Source: Roseiarcus sp. (lineage in GTDB: Bacteria; Pseudomonadota; Alphaproteobacteria; Rhizobiales; Beijerinckiaceae). Taken from it: 17,881 nucleotides of DNA. This document shows, piece after piece, positions 7,228 through 14,431 of the stretch. The stretch spans positions 1 to 17,881 of the forward strand of contig JASLHV010000028.1 of assembly GCA_030153205.1 (NCBI GenBank). Reading direction: 5' to 3'. How positions within the stretch are numbered: position 1 is the first letter of the stretch; the number at the start of each line of letters is the position of its first letter. The notes under the pieces are model-generated. The model was not told the DNA's origin, ran no database searches, and was given only the letters and a program-made list of their open reading frames with translations. Position numbers and translations under genes: made by a program.

Positions 7228-8784
7228 TCACGTGGCCGCCTGGGTCGAGACGGCGACAAAACGAACATTGTCGCCAGATTTCACACGGAGCAGAACCGCC
7301 TTGCGTCCTTCGTTCTTGGCGGTGGAAAAGGCGGCCGACACATCGCTCGGCCGCATGACCGGCTTGCCACCGGCGTCGAGGATTACATCGCCCTGCTGCA
7401 GGCCCTTCTGGGCCGCGGCGCTATCCGGATCGATATCCTCGACAACGACGCCATTCTTGCCGCCGCCGACTGGCGCCAGGGTGAGGCCGAGCTTGGCCAT
7501 TTCGGCCTTGCCGGTGTCGTCGCTCTTGCCGGCGTTGTCGTCGTTGGCGGGCGTGTTCATCGCCTGCTTGTCGTTCGACATCTGGCCGAGCATCACGGAG
7601 ACGGTTTGGGTCTCGCCATTGCGCACGATCGTGAGATCCGCCGATTTCTTCGGGCCGAGCGCCGCCACCTTGCGGGCGAGATCATGCGGGTTGGCGACAT
7701 CTTCGCCATTCAGCTTGGTGATGACGTCGCCCGATTTCACGCCGGCCGCTGCGGCAGGCGAATCCTTCTGAGAGCTTGCCACCAGGGCGCCGCCAGTCTG
7801 CTTCAGGCCGAGGCTGTCGGCGATATCCTGGCTGACCGGCTGGATTTCGACGCCAAGCCAGCCACGCGAGACCATGCCGTTGCTCTTGAGCTGCTGCACC
7901 ACGTTTTGCACGACATCGCTGGTGATGGCGAAGCCAATGCCGACGCTGCCGCCGGAGGGCGAGAAGATCGCGGTATTGACGCCAACGACTTCGCCTTCAT
8001 TATTGAAGCTCGGGCCGCCCGAATTGCCGCGATTGACCGGCGCGTCGATCTGCAAGAAATCGTCGTAGGGGCCAGAGCCGATGTCGCGGCCACGCGCCGA
8101 AACGATGCCCGCGGTGACCGTGCCGCCGAGACCGAAGGGATTGCCGACCGCGATGACCCAGTCGCCAACGCGCGGCGACTTGTCGGCGAATTTCACGTAA
8201 GGATAGTCACTGCCTTCCTTGACTTTCAGCAAGGCGAGGTCGGTCTTCGGATCGGTCCCAATAACTTTGGCCGGAATGCTCTTGCCATCAACCGTCGTGA
8301 CGGTCACCTCGGTCGCGTGGTCGACGACATGGTTGTTCGTTACGATATAGCCGTCGGATGAGATGAAGAATCCGGAGCCCTGAGCCATTTCGAGATGATG
8401 CGGATGATGATGGGGCATGCGCATGCTCGGCCCGTCGCCCTCGTCGCCAAACGGATCGACGCCTTGGCCAAACTGGCGGAAAAAGCGATCAAGCGGGCTG
8501 CCTGGGCTCATATCCGGGCCGCTCGACTGCGCGTCCTGCTCGGCGTCACGCATCGTCACTTTCACCGAAACGACGGCGCCCTTCACGTGATCGACGACAT
8601 CAGCGAAGGAGGCAGGTCCAGACGGCTGAGTCGCCTGAATGGCCGAGCCCTGAGCAATGGCCGGATAGGAAACAAGCGGCAGGCCCTCAAGCGTCAAGCC
8701 GCCGACGGCCGCAACGGCGACCGCGCCGAGAAGCGCGCCGCGCAGTTTGCGGGGGCCAAAATTCGAACGATCGGGAAAGCGCAT
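7228..8784 (-). CDS. degP: Do-family periplasmic serine protease/chaperone (DegP/HtrA)
   Basis: This protein degrades or refolds damaged proteins in the periplasm. The 518-residue chain begins with a basic stretch, a hydrophobic segment (about 15-40) and a likely signal-peptidase site after Ala-Ile-Ala (42-44). The protease domain carries the full triad: His152 in TNNHVVDH, Asp182 in KTDLALLK and Ser255 in RGNSGGP. Two PDZ domains follow (about 290-390 and 410-515), as in DegP and DegQ rather than single-PDZ DegS. A histidine-rich patch, MPHHHPHHLEM (123-133), lies just before the catalytic domain. The start is secure: AAGGAG lies six bases before the ATG. It lies 156 bases after ccmH and ends in a strong terminator. 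DegP/DegQ/MucD-type paralogues are common in this group, so the gene symbol marks the family. Confidence 0.95.
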   Translation of the reverse strand: MRFPDRSNFGPRKLRGALLGAVAVAAVGGLTLEGLPLVSYPAIAQGSAIQATQPSGPASFADVVDHVKGAVVSVKVTMRDAEQDAQSSGPDMSPGSPLDRFFRQFGQGVDPFGDEGDGPSMRMPHHHPHHLEMAQGSGFFISSDGYIVTNNHVVDHATEVTVTTVDGKSIPAKVIGTDPKTDLALLKVKEGSDYPYVKFADKSPRVGDWVIAVGNPFGLGGTVTAGIVSARGRDIGSGPYDDFLQIDAPVNRGNSGGPSFNNEGEVVGVNTAIFSPSGGSVGIGFAITSDVVQNVVQQLKSNGMVSRGWLGVEIQPVSQDIADSLGLKQTGGALVASSQKDSPAAAAGVKSGDVITKLNGEDVANPHDLARKVAALGPKKSADLTIVRNGETQTVSVMLGQMSNDKQAMNTPANDDNAGKSDDTGKAEMAKLGLTLAPVGGGKNGVVVEDIDPDSAAAQKGLQQGDVILDAGGKPVMRPSDVSAAFSTAKNEGRKAVLLRVKSGDNVRFVAVSTQAAT

Positions 8785-8940
8785 CTGAATCTCCTTGGTG
8801 ACGCGGGCCTCTCTGAGGCTTGGTCCGTCGATGTGGCGTGGAGAATGAAGGATCGCCGTTTACGGCGCGATGGCGCGAACATGAAGATTTGTTAAGGCGC
8901 CAGCGGCGATATTATGCCGCGTAACTTCTTAGAATCGCTG
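8785..8940 (-). promoter_or_regulatory. Probable degP promoter/leader region with inverted repeats
   Basis: This is the 156-base gap between ccmH and degP. It contains a perfect 6-2-6 inverted repeat, CGCCGT-TT-ACGGCG, at 8854-8867, about 70 bases before the degP start. It also has a 5-3-5 hairpin, GCCTC-TCT-GAGGC, at 8807-8819, just upstream of the ribosome site. A CATAAT-like -10 (minus strand, near 8909-8914) lacks a convincing -35. I do not see a clear heat-shock or extracytoplasmic sigma factor promoter. The call rests on the gap and the repeats only. Confidence 0.35.
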
Positions 8941-9417
8941 TCAAATCTTATTGTCGTCCAACAGGGCGGCGACCCGACGCTCTTCATCCGGCGTCAGCGC
9001 AGACGGAGAAAGGCGCGCCTGGCTCCGGCGGCGCAGGCTGGACAGGAGAAAAAGAGCGCCCCCGAGAAGCAGCAGGGGTGGGCCGCCCCAAAGCATCAGC
9101 GTGTTCAACTGCAACGGCGGCTTGAGCAGAATGAAATCGCCGTAGCGGGAGACCAGAAACTCTCTGACCGTATCGTCGCTCTCGCCCTTGGCGAGATGTT
9201 CGCGGATCAAGACGCGAATGTCATGGGCGAGCTGCGCGTCTGAATCGTCAATGGATTGGTTCTGACAAACCATGCAGCGCATTTCCGCCGAGAGCGCACG
9301 GGCGCGTGCTTCGAGGGCGGGGTCAGCGAGCATTTCGTTGGGTTGCACGGCGTGGGCGCTCGCCGTAACAAAGAGGGCAAAGAACGCAAAGAACAGCGCC
9401 GTCTTGATTCTATTCAA
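8941..9417 (-). CDS. ccmH: Cytochrome c maturation protein CcmH (CycL type)
   Basis: CcmH keeps the CXXCH cysteines of apocytochrome c reduced and presents them to the CcmF/CcmI heme ligation complex on the outer face of the inner membrane. The frame is open to 9561, but the extra 48 residues lie within ccmF and are not signal-like. I start at TTG 9417, which overlaps the ccmF stop as TTGA and has GGAG seven bases upstream. This gives 158 residues with a clean signal peptide (cleavage after Ala23), the thioredox motif RCMVCQN with Cys48 and Cys51, and a C-terminal membrane anchor (about 103-122). The length fits the short CcmH form, in which the TPR part is a separate CcmI, as here. It is the last ccm gene of this block; ccmABCDG are not in the window. 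Confidence 0.93.
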   Translation of the reverse strand: MNRIKTALFFAFFALFVTASAHAVQPNEMLADPALEARARALSAEMRCMVCQNQSIDDSDAQLAHDIRVLIREHLAKGESDDTVREFLVSRYGDFILLKPPLQLNTLMLWGGPPLLLLGGALFLLSSLRRRSQARLSPSALTPDEERRVAALLDDNKI

Positions 9418-11396
9418 GGCGCCGCTCCGGACAAAGGTACGATGGCGGCCCTTGCCCTCGCCGGAGCGCCGACCCGCAAGCGGCGGTCGGCAAGGGACAA
9501 CATGCCGCCGAAAGCCATGACGCAGGCGCCGATCCAGATCAATGTCACCAGCGGCTTCCAATAGAGCCGCGCGGCGATAGCCCCGTCCGTCTCGTCGCCG
9601 ATTGAAATGTAGATCTGGCCGAGATCGAGCGTAACGATGCCGGCTTGTGTCGTCGACATCTGCCGCGCGGGGAAAAATCTCTTTTCGGATTCGACTTCGC
9701 CCACGACCGTACCGCCGCTGCGGATCGCTGCTTTGGCGACAAGGTCGCGATAGTTTGGTCCGACCCTCGGTTGCAAGGATTCGAAGACTATTTCGTAGGG
9801 ACCGACCATGCGCGGTTCGCCGATCTTCATCGCCGCGATCGTCTCGGCGCCGAAGCCGGTCATCGCGAGGCCGAGCAACGTGAGGCCCACGCCGATATGG
9901 GCGATCGCTGCGCCCCAGGCAGAGAGGGGCAGGCCAAACGCACGCGAAAAAACGACCTGAAGCGAAGCGCCGCCACGCCAGGCGCGGGCGGCGATTTCAC
10001 TCAAGGCGCCGAAGATTACATAGACGGCAAGGCCGGCACCGAGCGGCGCGAGCACAGGGCCGCCGCGCGTTAGCGCGAGGAAGGCGATCGCGACGCAAAG
10101 CCCCGCCGCGCCGGCGACGGCGAGGCGCTGCGCTACGCCGAGAAGATCGCCACGTTTCCAGGCAAGCGACTGGCCGAAGGGAATGATCGCGCAGAGCGCT
10201 ATCATGAGCACGCCACAGGTGAGATTGAAGAAAGGCGCGCCGACTGTGATTTTCGCGCCGGTCAATTGTTCGAGTACGAGCGGATAGAGCGTGCCGATCA
10301 TCACCGCCCCGCAACTCGTGGTCAGAAAAAGATTGTTGAGAACCAGCGCGCCTTCCCGCGAGATCGGCGCGAAGAGGCCGCCCTGTTTGAGCACCGGCGC
10401 GCGCCAGGCGAAGAGGCTCAGCGCCCCGCCGATGAAAGCGGCGAGAATGAGCAGAATGAAGACGCCGCGGCGGGGATCGCTGGCGAATGCATGGACGGAC
10501 GTCAGAACGCCCGAGCGCACCAGAAATGTGCCGAGGAGCGAAAACGAGAAGGCGAGAATGGCGAGGAAGATCGTCCAGACTTTGAGCGCTTCGCGCTTCT
10601 CCATCACCGCGACGGAGTGAACGAAGGCGGTGCCGGCGAGCCAGGGCATGAGCGAAGCATTCTCGACCGGATCCCAGAACCAAAAGCCGCCCCAACCGAG
10701 TGTATAATAGGCCCAGTAGGAACCCATTGCGATGCCGAGGGTCAGAAAACTCCAGGCGAGCAACGCGAATGGCCTTACGAAGCGCGCCCAAGCGGCGTCG
10801 ATACGTCCTTCGATCAAAGCGGCCGCGGCGAAGGAGAAGACGATCGAAAAGCCCACATAGCCGAGGTACAGAAGCGGCGGGTGAATGGCGAGGCCCAGAT
10901 CCTGTAAGACAGGATTGAGATCGTGTCCTTCGAATGGCGCCGGAACAAGACGCGCGAAAGGATTCGACGTCATCAGGATGAAAGCGAGGAAAGCGCTCGA
11001 TATCAGCCCTTGGACGGAGAGTACATTACCCCTCAGGACAGGCGGAAGACCACGACCAAAGGCGGCGACTATAGCCCCAAACGTCGCCAGAATAAGAACC
11101 CAGAGCAGCATCGAGCCCTCGTGGTTTCCCCAGACGCCGGTGATCTTGTAGATAGTCGGAATGGCGGTGTGGGAATTCTCGGCGACGTTGAGGACCGAGA
11201 AATCCGAAACGAGATGCGCCTCGATCAAAGCGGCGAAGGAGAGCGCAACGGCGACGAATTGGCCAAGCGCCGTCGACCGGCCAACGCTAATGAGACCTTC
11301 GTCTCGTTTCGCCGCACCCCACAGAGGTACGATGGATTGCGCCAAAGCCAGCGCTAGCGCGAGCGTGAGCGCATAGTGGCCGATCTCGACGATCAT
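9414..11396 (-). CDS. ccmF: Cytochrome c heme lyase subunit CcmF (CycK type)
   Basis: CcmF is the multi-pass inner-membrane protein that receives heme from holo-CcmE and attaches it to apocytochrome c. The open frame reaches 11420, but the ATG at 11396 gives the normal N-terminus MIVEIGHYAL. It has GGAGG six bases upstream and overlaps the ccmE stop as ATGA. The resulting 660 residues match the family. The tryptophan-rich WWD heme-handling motif is intact at 235-251 (WGGFWFWDPVENASLMPW). The upstream conserved segment around YKITGVWGNHEGSMLLW (83-99) and His172 in AIHPPLLY, a likely heme ligand region, are also present. Many hydrophobic helices are visible throughout, with a large external domain near the C-terminus. 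The gene sits between ccmE and ccmH in the classic order. Confidence 0.97.
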   Translation of the reverse strand: MIVEIGHYALTLALALALAQSIVPLWGAAKRDEGLISVGRSTALGQFVAVALSFAALIEAHLVSDFSVLNVAENSHTAIPTIYKITGVWGNHEGSMLLWVLILATFGAIVAAFGRGLPPVLRGNVLSVQGLISSAFLAFILMTSNPFARLVPAPFEGHDLNPVLQDLGLAIHPPLLYLGYVGFSIVFSFAAAALIEGRIDAAWARFVRPFALLAWSFLTLGIAMGSYWAYYTLGWGGFWFWDPVENASLMPWLAGTAFVHSVAVMEKREALKVWTIFLAILAFSFSLLGTFLVRSGVLTSVHAFASDPRRGVFILLILAAFIGGALSLFAWRAPVLKQGGLFAPISREGALVLNNLFLTTSCGAVMIGTLYPLVLEQLTGAKITVGAPFFNLTCGVLMIALCAIIPFGQSLAWKRGDLLGVAQRLAVAGAAGLCVAIAFLALTRGGPVLAPLGAGLAVYVIFGALSEIAARAWRGGASLQVVFSRAFGLPLSAWGAAIAHIGVGLTLLGLAMTGFGAETIAAMKIGEPRMVGPYEIVFESLQPRVGPNYRDLVAKAAIRSGGTVVGEVESEKRFFPARQMSTTQAGIVTLDLGQIYISIGDETDGAIAARLYWKPLVTLIWIGACVMAFGGMLSLADRRLRVGAPARARAAIVPLSGAAP

Positions 11397-11839
11397 GATC
11401 CGCCTCCGCCCTCTTGCCACCGGCCTTGCTTCTTTAGCGCATCGACGACTTCGCGCGGCATATAGCGCTCGTCATGTTTGGCGAGAATCGTATCGGCGTG
11501 GAATTTTCCCGGCGATTCGAGCGCGCCCTCGGCCACGACGCCCTGCCCTTCGCGGAAAAGATCGGGGACCTGACCTTGATAGGTGACAGCGACGTCATGG
11601 GCGTTATCGGTGATAACGAAAGAAATTTTTCCGCCCTCCAACTTCACGAGCGAGCCCGGCTTGACCAGCCCTCCGACGCGCAATCGCGCGCCCGGTTGTA
11701 CATCTTTCTGCGCGAGTTCGCTCGGCCCGTAGAAAAATACGATGCTGTCGCGAAGCGCATATAGAGCAAGGCCGGCCGCGAAGGCGACGACGCAGAGCGC
11801 GACTGCGATGATCGTGAGCCGTCGTCCCTTGCGTGTCAC
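11393..11839 (-). CDS. ccmE: Heme chaperone CcmE (CycJ type)
   Basis: CcmE binds heme covalently in the periplasm and passes it to CcmF. The longer frame up to 12343 is a shadow of ccmI. The start is GTG 11839, one base after the ccmI stop, with GGAGGG five bases upstream. This gives 148 residues, the usual size: a short basic N-terminus, one membrane anchor (about 8-28) and a beta-barrel domain. The heme-binding region FHADTILAKHDERYMP is complete, with the covalent-attachment His122 and the axial ligand Tyr126. The C-terminus ends in a Gly-Ser tail (EGGGGS). It has no separate promoter and is tightly placed between ccmI and ccmF, so translation is probably coupled. Confidence 0.96.
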   Translation of the reverse strand: MTRKGRRLTIIAVALCVVAFAAGLALYALRDSIVFFYGPSELAQKDVQPGARLRVGGLVKPGSLVKLEGGKISFVITDNAHDVAVTYQGQVPDLFREGQGVVAEGALESPGKFHADTILAKHDERYMPREVVDALKKQGRWQEGGGGS

Positions 11840-11840
11840 G

Positions 11841-12956
11841 TCAACCCTCCAGCCCCAGCTCTTTGGCGAGCGCGTCAAGGTCGTGCTTGGCTTGATCGTC
11901 GCCATTGAGCGCTTGCCGCGCTTTAGCGAGCGCGGCCTTGGCTTTATCGGTTTCCTGCAAGACGGAATAGGCGCGGATGAGTTGCCGCCAACCCTGCGGG
12001 TCGTCGCCTTTTTCCTCCAGGCGCGCGGCGAGACGCGCGACCATGCCGCGAATGGCGGCTTGTTGCTGGTCGCCGCTGAGCGAAGCGATGCCCGCGGCGG
12101 CCTCAGCGGGCGGCGGCGCGATTTTCGCCGAGGACGTTGGTTCTTTCGAGCCGAGCGCGGCGAGACGCCCGCGGACGAGGGGCGCCCATGGCGCATCGGG
12201 GCCGGCGTCCTGAAGCAACTTCTGATAAAGTTCCATCGCTTGCGTTTTGTCGCCGTCTTGCTCGGTGGCGAGGGCGACGTAATAGCGGGCCTTCGGCAAA
12301 TCGGGCTTCTCAGCGAGCGCTTTCTGAAAGGAGGCGCGCGCATCCACCGTTACGACGCCAGCAGCCGCTGCGACTTGCGCTTCGCCGTAATCGGCTCGCG
12401 TCTCTGGATTGTCGCCGAGCAGGCGCAACGCTTCGCCATAGGCTTTGACCGCCTCGTCATAGCGAGCAAGACGCATATAGGCGGGCGCGACCACCTTGAA
12501 GCCGAGTCCATCGTTCGGATAGGCGATAAGATGCGCCTCGATCTTGGCGACTGCAGCGTCGAGAGTGTTGCTGTTGAGACGCGCATAGATCGGCTCGTCG
12601 CGCGCACCCGGGCTGCCAAATCGAGAATAGATACCCAACGCGACAAGCGGCACGCCAACGAAAACGATCAGTCCGGCGGCGATGCGACGCGCACTCGTAC
12701 CGGTATTCGCTCTGCCGTCGCCTGAAGCGCGCTCGTTTGCTGCGATCAGACGGCGCGCCGCCTCAATGCGCGCACCTTCAGCCTCTCCTTGCGGTAGTTG
12801 ACCTCGCCCGACGTCGCGATCGATCTCGGCGAGCTGCGCTTTGTAAAACGCAATCGTCCGCGCTTCGCCCTCCGCGGCAGAGTTTTTGCGCGCGAGCGGC
12901 CAAAGCGCGCAGAGCACAGCCGCGCCGGTCATTACAGCGAAAACGGCCCAGATCAT
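11841..12956 (-). CDS. ccmI: Cytochrome c maturation protein CcmI (CycH type)
   Basis: CcmI is a membrane-anchored TPR protein that holds apocytochrome c by its C-terminal helix and brings it to CcmF and CcmH. The frame is open to 12986. I prefer ATG 12956 because MIWAVFAVMTGAAVLCALWP is the normal first membrane helix and GGAGAGAGG lies upstream at a somewhat long spacing. The 371-residue protein has a second membrane helix at about 92-112, a cytoplasmic loop rich in charged residues between them (FYKAQLAEIDRD is typical of the family), and periplasmic TPR-like helices from about 135 to 260. An alanine/proline-rich linker and a further helical domain follow. It is first in the ccmIEFH block and has promoter-like sequence in front of it. 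Confidence 0.93.
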   Translation of the reverse strand: MIWAVFAVMTGAAVLCALWPLARKNSAAEGEARTIAFYKAQLAEIDRDVGRGQLPQGEAEGARIEAARRLIAANERASGDGRANTGTSARRIAAGLIVFVGVPLVALGIYSRFGSPGARDEPIYARLNSNTLDAAVAKIEAHLIAYPNDGLGFKVVAPAYMRLARYDEAVKAYGEALRLLGDNPETRADYGEAQVAAAAGVVTVDARASFQKALAEKPDLPKARYYVALATEQDGDKTQAMELYQKLLQDAGPDAPWAPLVRGRLAALGSKEPTSSAKIAPPPAEAAAGIASLSGDQQQAAIRGMVARLAARLEEKGDDPQGWRQLIRAYSVLQETDKAKAALAKARQALNGDDQAKHDLDALAKELGLEG

Positions 12957-12991
12957 CGGGACGAAACGGCCTCTCTCCAGGCACAAACAAC

Positions 12992-13022
12992 ATTATCAAG
13001 CGGTGATTTCACCGGCTGACAA
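12992..13022 (-). promoter_or_regulatory. Candidate ccmI promoter with embedded inverted repeat
   Basis: On the minus strand TTGTCA (13022-13017) and GATAAT (12997-12992) resemble -35 and -10 boxes, 19 bases apart, about 36 bases before the ccmI ATG. The spacer is longer than the ideal 17. Within it lies a perfect 6-2-6 inverted repeat, CGGTGA-TT-TCACCG (13001-13014), well placed for a repressor or activator. The binding protein is unknown. Call made by eye. Confidence 0.4.
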
Positions 13023-13102
13023 TACAGGACGCCGCGCGGCGAAACGATGGCCATATGAACGAGAACTGTTAATGAACCGCGTTTCGAATTCGCAAGACGC
13101 TT

Positions 13103-13942
13103 TTATTGATTGGAATGGGCGAGTTCTTGGCTAGCCGCCCACAGGCGGCGCGCGGTTTCATCGTCCCGAGCGGCGGCGGAGGGCGTCGCTTCGCGCCGAT
13201 CGACAAAATAGAGGCCGTTGTCGCTTGCGACCTCCGGCGAAGAGGCGAGATAGACGATCGTTTCCGCGCCCTTTTCCGGCGTCCGCGCAAAAAATTTTGC
13301 GAGCCAGACGAGCCCGCCTAAGACGCCGCCGGCTTCGTCGCCGAAGCGCGTCGCCACGAAGCCGGGATGCAAGCAATTGGTGCTGACACCCGTCCCGGCC
13401 AAGCCGCGGGCGAGTTCGCGAGTGAAGAGGATATTGCAGAGTTTGGAGCGTCCATAGGCCCGCATCGCGCTGTAGTTTCTCTCGCTTTGTAGATCGTCGA
13501 AATCGATCTTGGCGCCCTGGTGGGCGTCAGACGCTGTATTCACGATCCGGGCAGGGGCTGAGGCCAACAGCTTTTCGCGCAACGCCTCGGTTAGGGCGAA
13601 ATAACTCATGTGATTGAGCGCGAAGGTCATTTCCAGTCCGTCGACGCTAATGCGGCGGGACGAAAAGATCGCGCCGGCGTTGTTGACGAGGACGTCGATC
13701 CGAGGCGTATCGGCTGCGACGGCGGCGCCGATCCGCCGGACTTCGGCGAGACTAGAAAGATCCGCGCAATAGAAACGGTGCGGCGCGCGGCCCTTGGCGT
13801 TAAGACGCGCCAACGTCGCTTCGGCTCGGGCCGCTTTGCGCGCAATGAAGACGATCGTGGCGCCGGCGTCAGCCAAAGCTCGGGCGGCGACCTCGCCAAT
13901 GCCAGAGGTCGCGCCGGTCATCACGACGGTCTTACCCTGCAT
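13103..13942 (-). CDS. Short-chain dehydrogenase/reductase (SDR), retinol-dehydrogenase-like
   Basis: This 279-residue classical SDR is an NAD(P)-dependent oxidoreductase. The cofactor loop TGATSGIG lies at 9-16, Asp61 in CADLSS marks the adenine-ring region, and NNAG lies at 87-90. The catalytic Ser138 (in TASDAH), Tyr163 and Lys167 (YGRSK) are all present. Arg35 and neighbouring basic residues after the second strand (FIARKAARAE) suggest a preference for NADP. The segment LHPGFVATRFG and the overall length resemble the broad retinol-dehydrogenase/WW-domain-oxidoreductase-like group, for which bacterial substrates are mostly unknown. It lies 36 bases after the lipoprotein gene on the same strand, so it may share that transcript. 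About 147 bases separate it from ccmI. No functional tie to cytochrome maturation is visible. Confidence 0.88.
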   Translation of the reverse strand: MQGKTVVMTGATSGIGEVAARALADAGATIVFIARKAARAEATLARLNAKGRAPHRFYCADLSSLAEVRRIGAAVAADTPRIDVLVNNAGAIFSSRRISVDGLEMTFALNHMSYFALTEALREKLLASAPARIVNTASDAHQGAKIDFDDLQSERNYSAMRAYGRSKLCNILFTRELARGLAGTGVSTNCLHPGFVATRFGDEAGGVLGGLVWLAKFFARTPEKGAETIVYLASSPEVASDNGLYFVDRREATPSAAARDDETARRLWAASQELAHSNQ

Positions 13943-13978
13943 TGCGAGTGGCTCCGTCAGGACGATCGCTCAGTTCGA

Positions 13979-14401
13979 TCAGCTGGACGACATGCGCCAT
14001 GAGCCATCCGGAGCGCGACAGGCTGAGCCGTGACCAATATAGGGACGCCCGGCGATATAGACAGTCTGCGAGAACGGGCGGCAGGAGCCTTGAGCGGCCC
14101 CCGCTTCGGCGTAGCCATAGACGCCGCGGTCGCCACGCCAAGAGCTGCGTTGACCGGTCTCAAGGGCGGCGACTTGAGCCTTATAAGCGGCGACGCGATC
14201 TGAATTTTCAAGGCCCAGACCAACCGACCCGGCGAGAACGCCGCCGAGCATTGAGGGGTCGACATTTTCAGGGATCGGCACTGGTTGAGCCGGCGAGGCG
14301 CTGACCGCGGCGACAGGCGGCGGCGCGCTTTGATTTGTCGGCGTGCAGCCAGCCAGGGCCGCCGCAACCACGCCCATCGCCAAATGTCGTCGCCATGCCA
14401 T
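13979..14401 (-). CDS. Small lipoprotein with C-terminal domain like the 17 kDa surface antigen family
   Basis: The protein is likely an outer-membrane lipoprotein of 140 residues. The signal peptide ends in the lipobox LAGC, so Cys19 would be lipidated; residues after it are not Asp, consistent with outer-membrane sorting. A proline/alanine-rich linker is followed by a short glycine-rich stretch (MLGGVLAGSVGLGL) and a C-terminal module with two cysteines (107, 128) in CRPFSQTV...GRPY...GSACRAPDGSW. That pattern is seen at the end of 17 kDa surface-antigen-like proteins of alphaproteobacteria. The frame extends to a GTG at 14419, but the ATG at 14401 has AAAGGG nine bases upstream and is preferred. 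It follows the sensor kinase by 30 bases and is probably in the same operon. Function unknown; it could be a target or reporter of the kinase system. Confidence 0.75.
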   Translation of the reverse strand: MAWRRHLAMGVVAAALAGCTPTNQSAPPPVAAVSASPAQPVPIPENVDPSMLGGVLAGSVGLGLENSDRVAAYKAQVAALETGQRSSWRGDRGVYGYAEAGAAQGSCRPFSQTVYIAGRPYIGHGSACRAPDGSWRMSSS

Positions 14402-14431
14402 GGTGGAAAACCCTTTCACTTTTCAATGGAG

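Noticed and set aside
7204..8361. A 385-codon open frame on the plus strand opposite degP
   Set aside because: It mirrors codon structure of the protease gene; its sequence is dominated by Arg, Ala, Asp and His with no known motif.
8395..8440. Histidine-codon-rich sequence as a DNA repeat
   Set aside because: The run of ATG/GAT-like triplets is explained by His and Met codons of the DegP patch; no repeat unit continues beyond it.
10266..10907. A 213-codon charged open frame opposite ccmF
   Set aside because: Antisense to the transmembrane region of ccmF; its very high Glu/Arg content is what the complement of hydrophobic codons gives.
11840..12343. Upstream extension of ccmE (long in-frame open stretch)
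   Set aside because: The extension is a second-frame reading of ccmI, rich in Arg, Pro and Ser, and would bury the CcmE membrane anchor. The GTG at 11839 with GGAGGG before it gives the normal protein.
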